Positions 12,101 through 24,100 of a DNA stretch of 64,000 bases are shown here, one piece after another. Position 1 is the stretch's first letter, and each line of letters opens with the position of its first letter. The notes below the pieces were generated by a model. That model worked only from the letters and a program-made list of their open reading frames with translations. It was not told the origin of the DNA and made no database searches. This DNA is from Tachypleus tridentatus. Its lineage: Eukaryota > Arthropoda > Merostomata > Xiphosura > Limulidae. The position numbers and the translations under genes are program-made. Where the stretch lies: assembly GCF_004210375.1 (NCBI RefSeq), contig NC_134837.1:155413310-155477309 (forward strand), given 5' to 3'.

Positions 12101-15100
12101 CATGAAATACCAACCGATAGATCAGAAAGCAAGGATTACAACATCTTTTCGTATACATTTGCTAACTCCTTGCTGTCATCCTAGTTGTGCAAACTAATGA
12201 TGTATTAGATATTGTATATACTGGCACAACTCCCTCTAACTGTGAAGTACTCAAGTGGTAATCACACAATATAGTGCATATATTGTACCATGAAATACCA
12301 GCTTTCATATAAATTATTACCACTTATTTATAGTTACTAATTTTCCAATCAACTGATTGCCATGACTGTTTCATAATCTATTAATTCCAACTGTATAGAT
12401 TAGGAAGTTGTTCGGCACAGTTCAGCCAACTGTTAAAGCTGTCTTTTGCCTCTAACTCCAGTGTTTCCTCGCCGCAACTTTAAACAAGACCCTCGGAGCC
12501 CTAACCTGACAATAAGACCACCCTCATATGCAAAAACGGCTCGTTTGGGTTGAGAAAATATTTTACATAGAAGAGCGAACAACGTTTCGACCTTTACGTT
12601 GAGTAAAATATTTTCTCAACCCAAACAAGCCGTTTTTGCATATGAATTTCTCAACAAGTGGGTTTCTCGACATCACTGATTATTATTTCATCAAGACCAC
12701 CCTCAGTCCTATTAATCTCGAAAGAAGATGGACTTGACACAAAACTACCATGGGAAACAACAGTATATTTGCATTATTATTCAATAAATATGTATTGTGC
12801 CAATGTCTATGGTTAGAGTGCCGCTAACAAAACATTCTTTTTTTATCCAATGTTGGCTTCTGGCTAGTAAAACGTGAAACAAGTTACCAACACATTTATG
12901 GAAGCTAATGTGCCAAGACTTCACTTAATGGTAACAAGAACAAATGTGACGAAAATATATTAAGCTCCACTACAAATTACCAGGATGTAGTATCATTCAT
13001 ATCATTTGTTCATTAACAAAAAACTATAGTTTCTAATAACTGATATGCCAGTAACATTCACCAAGACCAGCTTAATACAAAACTATAAGACCTTTCCACG
13101 TGTGTAACAGTGCTGAAGGTAAAATTATTGCAAATCAAAGTTTAGCATATTATGTTCTTCTGGAACTTGTAACTAAGTGTTGAAACCTGTATTTAGTTTT
13201 AAAAAAATAAAGTATGATTTCATATAGTATGTAACGAAAGAGTTTAATTTATATCTAAATAACACAATAGCCTACGACTTGGAACTAGAACATATACTCG
13301 AAATGTGTGTGCTTTTTAACAAACGCTAAGTTATAACATTTAGTATGAATTGTTAGTGTTAGGTTTATTAAACTCCTACAGAAAAGTATCTTTTGTGACA
13401 TCGGGCTTTGTGGAGTTGGAAAAACTAGATTGACAAAATCTGTGTAGTCAGTGGAAGAAGAGCACAATATAAATAAATATAGACTAATTTGTAAATTAGG
13501 TATAGTTATTAGCCTCGAAATTCATGTTGCAACGTTGTTTGTGAATTTAAGCCTACAACTTATGTCAAAGTGAATGTAGTCTTCTACAAACATTATAGAA
13601 GAAAGAAACTGTTTCATTGCTATTGCACGAACTGTTTGCATTACCATGTTTATGAAACAATATAAAAGAAGTCATCATGGGGGCCTGCAGGAAGGGGCAT
13701 TTTTTTCCTTACATTTCATAAAAAGTTGCACATATTATGACGTAAACTTAAACTTGTAATCAAACTAACTATTTTAGTAATTTTTATGAAAACTGTAAAT
13801 TTGTAGTCACGTTTAAGCACACAAAACACAGTATTTCAATCTGTTGACTTGAAATCTGAAAACTAATTTCTTACATATAGGTTTTGTCCTCCCCCCCGCT
13901 GAAAATATGTCTGTGGGCGTTTATGGAACTCAATCAACGATAAAATATGTTACAACATTGAAAAGTAAGATTCAAGTTCATGCCCAAAAAACTAGACTGC
14001 GAGTTTGATGAATTCAAATTCCGTCACCAACTGAAGAGATTCTATCAAGGATGCGCACATGCTGTGCTTCAAGGTAATTCTCATTTCATAATGCATTATG
14101 ACATCTATGAATTGATTCTTTTCAGACCACAAAACTTAGTCTTTACATTTACCAATTATTTTTACGAAACTCTTTATCCTGTAATTGATTTGATTTTGTG
14201 CTTCCTTGATTTTACCATAACATTATTGTGTTATATTCTTCAACTTTCATGCCTCTTTCATCTGTGTGTCACTCCGCATTGTGTTATATTCTTCAACTTT
14301 CATACCTCTTTCATCCGTGCGTCACTCCCCATTGTGTTATATTTTTCAACTTTCATGCCTCTTTCCTCCGTGTGTCACTCCGCATCTGTTGGATAAGGCA
14401 GCTATCAATGTTTGATAATTGTTACAGTTTTTAGCTAGAAAATTGGTTAATCTTGTTCAGATAAATCCTTTTAAATGAGTAGCAATATGAATAGCTGGGC
14501 CCGGCATGGCCAAGTGGTTATAGTACTTGACTCGTAATCACACCAAACATGCTTGCCCTTTCAGCCGTGGTGGTGTTATATAATGTGACGGTCAATCCCA
14601 CTATTCGTTTGTAAAAGAGTAGCCCAAGAGTTGGCGGTGGGTAGTGATGACTAGCTGCCTTCCCTCCAGTCTTACATTACTAAGTTAGGGACGGCTAGCG
14701 CAAATAGCCCTCGTGTAGCGTTGCGCGAAATTCAAAACAAACCAAACAAACCAATATGAATAGCATGTTTTTCCCTATTGTACTTACTACATAAATTATA
14801 TAATATAGCTTTTGTCTATAGTTTTGGGAAATATTTCCTTTCATGTTACACTTGAAACATCTGTTTACTCGTGGTTTAAATTTTCCATTCCCACAACTAG
14901 TTATCTCCTTGCATTTCTCTCAAACTATCGTTAGAGGTTGTTGATTTTCCAGTCCTACTTTATATTATGATCCCGTATGTTGTTCGTGGGTGGGAATATT
15001 TTCCCGACAAGTGTTGAACAGATTATTCCAAAATGATAACAAAGCTCATGTAGGCAATTTATGAAAATTAATGTATGTGAGAGCGACAAATTCGTTGAGA

Positions 15101-18100
15101 TTCGTTTTACTGTGTAAATGAATCTAGGCACTTTTTGAACAAAATAACAGACTCTTTGATCACATAATAAGCACAAAAACAGTGTGTGTACCTACAGTGA
15201 ATGAGTAGACAGGCCCTTTTCTCTTAGTTGGAGTTTAAGGCTCTTTTCTTCCTCTCTCTCAAAATTAAATACTCAAAAACTAAGCACGCTGATCTTCCAA
15301 AACGAAAATAGGTCCTTTCTGTTGGTTGGCTAACGAAGAAATGAGCTAAAAAGCATGCTTGAATCTAATAATTTAACATGCTTTTCTTGCCCAGTAGACT
15401 GTATCACCTCCTAACATTTGTTCTCTAACAGCAATGGCCAGCTATCACTTTCAGGATATGTCATAATCAGCTAGTTAAGGATGTTCCAGTTTTAGTCCAT
15501 TCGCCCCCCAGTGGCTCAGCGGTATGTCTGCGGACTTACAACGCTAAAAACCGTGTTTCAATACCCGTGGTGGGCAGAGCACAGATAGCCCATTGTGCAG
15601 CTTTGTGCTTAATTCAAAACAACAACAACATCTAGTCCATTCAACCAATTATATACCTTATTTTTATTATGAAATATCATTGTGAGTAGATGAAATATTA
15701 CCTAATAAAGAGATCAAAGTAACTAGAAATGTTACTATCTTTCTGGACCATATGCTGCTGCCATGACAGTGTAAAAACTTGATGATAAAGAAAAATAGAA
15801 TATTTCTGTAGAAGGTATAAAACAAAAGGTATATTCAAATGTCGCATCTATAGCTTCAAGAGGATACCTTTACTAGCTCAGTTTGAAGACTCATCCTTAA
15901 GATGTTGTCTCCTTGGATTAATTCCAGGTGTTTATCCCTCATAGTCTCAGTTGCAGTAGCCGCAGTTTCACTTCATGTCACTTCCCTCTTTTTGTTATTA
16001 TTTGAGAGGAGTTATTACCATGACGTACTTCTCTATTGTTCATGATGTGCGAGTAATTAATATTGAAGAAAAGTGTTGTTGGGGATTAACTTTATGCAGA
16101 GGCATGGATGAGAGGTTAGGCTAGCTTCAAAATTTAGTACATCAGAGACTGGACTTTTAATAACAATAGAAAGAGTATTCATTGTACCGCCAAGAAGTAA
16201 AATACACTCCAGAAAAGGTAGAGTGTTGTAAGCTATAATTTCAATGTTATAGTTCATCTGTTTTACAAATGAGTTAATAATCATAATGAAGACACTGGAT
16301 CTAGAACTCATAAGAGTAGTACTAGCACCTAGAGACTTTCCATACTTGGTAGAATAGACTTACAGATGAGAGTAGTTGTATGAAATGTTGCAATTTTTTT
16401 TATAATTGAGTGTCTATGTGTGTTCTACTTTTATCATTTGGTAAAAAAATAATGCCAACAATAATAAGAAATTAGTTTATTAATTCTGCAGTATTTCAAC
16501 AAGCTAAGTTCACTTTGACACAAAGTTTAGGCCAATGTTCACAAATAACGTAGCACAGTATTAAAACATAAACAGATCTTCTTACCCATACAGTAATGAT
16601 ACTGTAGTAGAGTAAATTTGTCAACAGGAATATTTTTTTTCCTTTTTGTATTTACATGAACGTTATTGGATGGAAATTACAAATACTTCTGTTTTGCTAT
16701 ATATCTTACAAAAACATATTTAATGACTTTCATCTTATAGAATGTCTTTAGCTTGTTTAAAACTCACCTGTTATTGGAGGACCTATAAAACAGGCAACTC
16801 CTATAAAAACCAGAAGCAAACCAAAAGCACTTGTCAACGTATCCAACCCAAGAAGATCCACTAAGATGATGGAAGTAAGACTTACATACGCACCTGCAGG
16901 AAGAATCTTACGTCATAATTATGATCTCTGTCATAAATAACAATATCAAATCAAACTAATTTATCATAAACTTAAAATTAACATTCATATTAATAGTAAT
17001 AGTGAAAATTCAATGCTGTTTGTAATTTATTTTGATGACACTTTAATTAGCCCCCCTACAGTAGGTTTCGATACCCGTGGTGGTAGCTTTGTGCTTAACT
17101 ACAAACAAGCAAAATAACTCATGAAAAGGGAATTGAGATTTATACCCTTATTATCAGACACAAAATATGGCTACATACTGTAGCTACTCGTTTAATCATG
17201 CAGTTCAAATACGTGTTTCAGAAATAAATATTCAAAAGCACATTGCAAACATATAGTTTTAAAAAACTAATCATAAATAATGTACCCTAAAAGACGCTGA
17301 TTAAAATAATGTCTCTCACCTGTTGTTACACCAAATGTTGCAGCATAAACAGCCATCAGTATGTAAGTGTTGCACAAAGAACTCAAAGCAGTTGAAATAC
17401 CACAGATAATCAGACTGTAGTTGTACAACCAAAACCTATTCACCCAAATTTTGTCGGACAGATATCCCAAGATTACTCGACTTGCAGTATTAGCAATCCC
17501 AATCACAGAGAGAAGAAAGCTAGCATTTTCGTCTTCTGCAATACCCATTTCCAGAGCTCTAGCTTTGATGTACAAATAAGGAACATTGAACCCTATGCTG
17601 GTAAAAAAGTTGGAAAATCCAAACAGAAGAAAAACGATATCTTTAAGAAGAGAAAAATCGATCATTTTATGTAAGGCATCTCTCATCTCATTAGAATAAT
17701 GAAAGTACCTCAGTATTTTCCATTCTTTTCCTGATGAAATTCTCTAGGGATAGATATAATACTTGTAGTATTTGCTACTGGAGATGACTGAAATTTAGGA
17801 ATATTCATAAGACTTGCACTATAAAAAATATCTTTATGGTATAACGTTTCTTGTTGATTATGGTGGTGGTGATAAAGTCCATTACTATTATCTGGTGATG
17901 GTGAACGTACAACAGAAAGAGTACTATTTCTACGGTTTGCTGCGAATTTCCCTTTGAAGTTAAAGTTGTTTTCAATCAAAATGTCTGGATAGGATTGAAA
18001 ATGTTTCAGTATAGCGTTGTCAACATTCACCACATATCTCTCTTTCTCATAAAATAATGTGTTTGCATTTTTATCGTCAGTTTCAACTTTAGTTTCATTA

Positions 18101-21100
18101 CAAAGCTTGTTTGGTTTGGACTGAGAAACATGGATTCTCGTGTGACTTTTTTTAGGTGGTTTTCTTACTTGTAAGGGTCTATAAAGTGCTCCAAAAACAA
18201 TACCATTGAGTAGTATACCAGATACAATCATCATTGCGCCTTTCCATCCATAATAATTTACTAACCAATCCGTTAGTGGAGCTAAAGCAAAGATTCCAAA
18301 TCCTGAACCACAAACAGCAATTCCAGTAGCAAAGGCACGCTTTTTTTCAAAATAACAAGTGACACAAACAATGGCTGGAAGATACATTAGGCCTATTCCA
18401 GTTCCTAAAAGAGAAAATATTAACTTCATCGTCAAAATATAAAATGTTTTTTTAAAGATTTCTAAACCTGATCCAATATAGTTAATGTGAGTCATTTAAG
18501 AGGTGGAAGCTATCACTGAACACATTATTACCTATACCTAACAGTACACAAAATGCATAACTTAATACATTTGTTAGCATGACAGTATATTCTACTAATT
18601 TTTTTAAAGAATAAATGATAAGTATATGTATATTTAAATTGTTAATTATCAGAAAAGTACTATTTCAATTAGAATTTTAAGAGAACATTATTTTGTGTGA
18701 CTGTATGGTATGTGGGTATTTATTTTAATATTACTGCAGATAACTGATTTTCTGGCTCTCTTTTCAACAGTCTGATCAGTCAGATATCCATAGACATTGT
18801 GTTTGTTGATTTGACTAATATATCTTCATATGGTATAAAATAACTTTCCGTGTCATTTTACAGACCTACTTAAAGTGTATGTGATGATTGACTGGATATC
18901 TTGTGGAAATAACTTATGTGCATGCGACTTATGTTCCTTTTACAAATGGAGATGCTTTTTGATTAAGTTGCATACTGGTGCCTAGGGCACATGGACAGCT
19001 TTTACAACTAACTGTTTTGTCTGTAGATGCTCACCTGTTACAAGTCCTCATATTTTTCTTACCATTAATAAGTTATGATTTATTATAGATCTCGTTTTTG
19101 GTGGTTCTGGTTCACCAAGTAAATCCATATTCCTTTGTTTTCCAAATCCTCATTAGAAATTCTAAGCCCTCAACTTGGACGTATATTTATGATCAAATGT
19201 ATGAATATTTTGCCTTAGAAAGAGCTATTACGTGACTTTTGGTGGCATCACAGTACGCACAAGACACTAAACAATATTAAAATACAGTTCTAATAATTAG
19301 ATTCTACTTTTACTTTATATCAACTGTGGTCAATACGCAACCAACTGATATGATTATATGGCTTTGGAATACAGTTGCTTTACTCTTGGGCTAGTCACAT
19401 ACATTCCAAAGGTATCATTTTCCCTTTGGATTTTCTGGGCTATTCCATGAAAGTTTGCGTTGGAATATATCTTAGGCTAAAGCTACAATAATGTCTTTAG
19501 TAAAGTGTTGTGCAGAGATGTAGAAATACCTGGATTTATTGAACTCAAACTTTATGGTACTTAAATATGTATTGTACTAATTTTACACCCTGTGTAAGTT
19601 TTCATCAAAACCTCATATAATGTTTATTAATTTATTGTATTTACATGTGTGATGATTCAGTATCATCATATTTGACCATTTCATAACATATGGAAGGTTA
19701 CATATATAAGTCTCAGACCAATGTGCAAATGGTTGTGCGTGGACTTTCTGAGAAATTAGTTTATACAAGAAGGTTATACAGAAATCTGTATAAACCTGGA
19801 CGGGTTGGTTTGGATTATGCAGATATAAAAATGGTTAAAGTATATAATTTAAAAATTGTGGAATAACACACTTTGATCTATCTATAAATAGAAGTTATCT
19901 ACACAGTTCTCACTCAATTACATTTTCTCTAGCTCTTATTTGCTCTTATTCTCTTGCATATCGTCTCGTTGTCTTTCACCCTATCAGAAAGCTCATAAGT
20001 AGAGAGATTAGAAGCTTAATTAGTTTGGTTACATAATACAATGTTAATATTACATAATTTTATTTTTCTACGTTCACATACGTCTACTTGTCTGTTACGT
20101 TCATTTGGTATGTGTTTTCAAAATTATTCTCTGTAATAACTTTTCCTGAACCTTAGAATTAAAACAAAAATGATGAAATGGGATAGAAAATATATCATTT
20201 AAAAATTATATTTCGCCTCAATTAACAAGGCATCATCAGGTGCTCAGCACAATTGTACAAGACGATTAAATACACCCAGTTGATGACGTCACAAACAAAA
20301 CTAAGTTCAGCATAAGTATACATTTAGTCCTTGTGTTGTTGTTTTTTTATCAAGCGTAGGTATTCCTCTATTAAAGTGGTTATTACTAAAGCTGACAAGG
20401 TAGTACTGTTACGGTAATGAAGTACTGTGATTATTTAAGTAAAAAGAGTGATCAAGAACATTATCATTTTTAAGTAACAACCCAACTAAAATAGATAAAA
20501 GAAACTGAACAAATTTTAATTAATTTTAAAAAAGAAATTTTAAATTGATTGTCTTTATAACTGCTTGAGAACCAGTGATCCAAAATCACCTTACATTTAT
20601 GTATTACCCGAGATACATAGATATCATGTACCTCTAAAACCTCCTGTATCCACTAGAGAAGTGTTTAATTATAACAAAGATAATTGTTTAACTTAGATAT
20701 TAAGTTTGTTTGTTTGTTTTTAATTTCGCGCAAAGCTACTCGAGGGCTATCTGTTCTAGCCGTCCCTAATTTAGCTGTATAAGACTATAGAAAAGGCAGC
20801 TAGTCATCACCACCCACCGCCAACTCTTGGGCTACTCTTTTACCAACGAATAGTGGGATTGACCGCCACATTATAATGCCCCCACGGCTGAAAGGGCGAG
20901 CATGTTTGGCACGACGGGGATGCAAACCCGCGACCCTCAGATTACAAGTCGCACGTCTTAACACGCTTGGCCATGCCGGGCCATCTTGTAAGTACTCATG
21001 TGTCAGCAGTAGTCATATTAAAAATTTAAAAATGGCGAAAACCTCAATATTAATTTGTGCGAAATGCATATATAAATCTTTGGGCATGTATAATTAATGG

Positions 21101-24100
21101 CCTAAAACTCTGTGCTCCCTGTAAGCCAGCAGTAACTTTGCGAACTTACAAAAATAAAACCTGGGGTTTGACTCCCTGTGATGGAAAAAGTACAAGTGAT
21201 CTATTGTGCTAAAATAAAAAGAATTTAAAAATCTCAAATGGACAAAAATATATATATATATAGCGTATTTACAATATTATTTTCGTCACGCCATGCTAAT
21301 ATGTGTCAACTGATTAAATTATAATAGATCTGAAAGAAAAATTTGGAAGAACTTTAAAGTGTCTTTTAATTTTATTGATTTAAAATTGCCACATTGTCAT
21401 TGCTACATTTATATTTGTCGTACAGTCGTTAAGATTGTCTACCAGGGTCTATTAACTATGGAAGTAGGTAACCATCAACACTCTAGTATCTACCACCCAC
21501 TTTAAGGAATTGACTTTCACTCTTGCAGCGCATCTACGACTTATCGTGCGAGGAATATTTTGTCGTATCCTACAAATTCGAACTCGACACCTTTGAAATC
21601 TAGCTCTACCAAAGGTATGATTTGTTTTGGTTTTGTTTCGAATTTCGAGCAAAGCTACGGGAGGGCTACCTTCGCTAGCCGTCCCTAACTTAGCAGTGTA
21701 AGACTAAAGGGAAGGCAGCTACTCATCACCACCCACCGCCAACTCTTGGACTACTCTTTTACCAACAAATAGTGGGATTAACCATCACATTATAACGCCC
21801 TCACGACAAGGGCGAGAATGTTTGATGTGGCGGAAATTCGAACCCGCGATCCTCGGATTACGAATCGAGTGCCTTAACCACCTGGCCATGCCGGGCCTCA
21901 CAGGTCTGACCTGTAACCTAAGTGTTATCACTAATATTTTATTTTAGCACGCTTAGTAAGAGCCAAGGGAGGTTTTTTTACTGTAAAGTTATTGGTTAAA
22001 TATTTTAAATGCTCAAATTTTTAAGTTAAAAAATGTCTATTGATTTTTAAAATTCTCACGCTTTCTTTTTACACAAATTAAAAAAAATATTTCAAAACTT
22101 ATGAATTTTTGTTTCCAAGGAGAAGTGCATAGAAAAGCACAGAGTTATGGTAACACTTACTATGAGATGGTAGCTCTTTGTGCTCTTCTGTGACTGTGTT
22201 TTAGAAACTAATGACATCAGTTGAGAACGTCATCTTTATGCTGCACCTTGAGCTTGCAGGCTGTATATTTAAGTGTAATACAGTACTTTGATTCGGACAC
22301 AGTGGGCATCAATGTGTCTCTGAAAGGTTGCTGTTTTCTCTTGGAAAACAGTGTCACTAATACCATGTTTTCTTGTACTTCGTTGTCAGGGATGTGATAC
22401 ATTTAAGAACCTCCATGTCAAATGGTATATCGAATCGATCAGGATATATAGATCGCAGTAAAAATAGTACCAAACGTCTGCAATTTCAACTAATGAGAAT
22501 TATCCCAAAGTTATGGGGGGGGGGAATCCACAACATTTTAGCATTTCTTGACTCATACGCCGTGTGTGAAAAATATAAAAATTATACTTTGGTAAGTGGT
22601 TTGTTTTGAATTTTGCGCAAAGCTACACGAGGACTATCTGCGCTAGCTGTCCCTAATTTAACAGTGTAAGACTGGAGGGAAGGCTGCAGTCATCACCACC
22701 CACTACTCTTTTATCAACGAATAATGGGATTGAACGTCACATTATAACGCCACTATAGCTGAAAGGGCGAGTATGTTTGGTGTGACGAGGATTCGAACCC
22801 GCGACCCTCGGATTACGAGTCGAGTGCCTTATTCACCTGGCCATGCTGGGACTACTTTGGTAATTGCACAGAAATTTCGATTTTAATTTCATTTGTGTTT
22901 TTAAGCGTTATTGCAAAGAAATGAAGCAGAAGAATAACCTACCTGTGCATACACCAATGGTAAAATATAGATACGTTATATTTGGAGAAAATATACTAAT
23001 AAATAGACCGAAATATGCTAAAACAGAACCAGTGATGGTCACAACTCGACAGCCATATTTATTGGTAAGAGCACTGGCTACGGGGCCTAGAAAAAATCAC
23101 AAGAAGAAAATGTTGTATTAAAGGAAAAATAAGATTAATATTAGAGAATATTATATCTTATAAAGATATAATTTACAAATGCATTTTTTTTTACAAAATT
23201 ACGTTATGATTCACTTAAAACCTTTAAAATACCAGAAAATCAAAAACCAAAATAACGTGATTTCAAATAAGTGCATAATTTTCTGTAATTTATATGTGTT
23301 AATATTCTGTCTGTTAATAAACTGGCTTATTTTTATTTTCTGCTGCTTTTGAGAAAGCAGACGAGAGAAGTTTCAAATAATAATTACAGTAACCATTATC
23401 AGTTAACTTTATTTTCTCGTGACTAGACTGTATATTACGTAAAAAAACTACCTTGATTAATAATAGATAAAAATTTTATAACATAAGAAAGTTAAAATTT
23501 CGTAGTATTTCTGCACACCGCAATATTATCAAGCGCGAAACCGCTATGTTACTTAATACTGTTAACTGATTGTTGTGTTTTAATTGAACAGCACACACTT
23601 TTCGTCAGTACAACAAAATTTGGCTACTCAGTGGATGTTTCACATTTAAATATTTTATCTGAAACGTTACGTTCTGGATGAAGATTCCTCATGAAATGGT
23701 TTATATATTATCCGAGTTAGACCTAAGTTTACATGCTTACACGTTGCAGACTTCAGAACAAATATTTTTATTTTCACTTCGTCATGTTTTCTACGGGAAT
23801 CTATATCAGTTCTTTAATCCTTCAGACATGACTTAATATCTTTTAGTACTTTAATAAATGAATAAATTATTTCCGTGTGTAAAATTTTAAAATTCGCCTA
23901 TTTAAACGTTTAGATGAAGATAATATACAGCAAACCACATACCTACAATAAAAGTTACGCCGACCATTATTGAAGCAACCCATGCTGTCACTCCTTTGGT
24001 TTCATGAAAATATTTCAAAAATTCCACATAGAATATTCCAAATGTGTATGTTACGCCATCAGCTAGAACATGGATCATGAATGATGAAAAAACCACTACC

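Larger units (their letters stand above)
3190..16767 (-). other. Transporter intron 4
   Basis: 13.6-kb intron holding the Penelope-like element, the mariner, a palindromic remnant, six SINEs and a 53-bp tandem repeat. Remaining parts (for example 7011-7640, 12700-14220 and 14760-15500) are AT-rich with nothing recognised. A 170-residue open frame (3889-3377, minus) has no recognisable family. Confidence 0.85.
18405..22942 (-). other. Transporter intron 2
   Basis: 4.5-kb intron with three reversed SINE A copies (20704-22852) and a Penelope-type end remnant near 20.2 kb. 18500-20150 is AT-rich with nothing recognised. Introns 1 (23087-23942) and 3 (16894-17319) hold nothing but a short SINE B fragment in intron 3. 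Confidence 0.85.

Noticed and set aside
17687-17708. A 22-nt intron (GTACTTTC..AATGAG) at the transporter frameshift
   Set aside because: Far shorter than any known animal spliceosomal intron, so the frameshift or the 482-nt intron is more plausible.
20876-21097. Open frames inside SINE copies (for example here, 34198-34395 and 43704-43931)
   Set aside because: They translate the SINE body and tRNA-like head; similar frames recur in each copy by shared ancestry.
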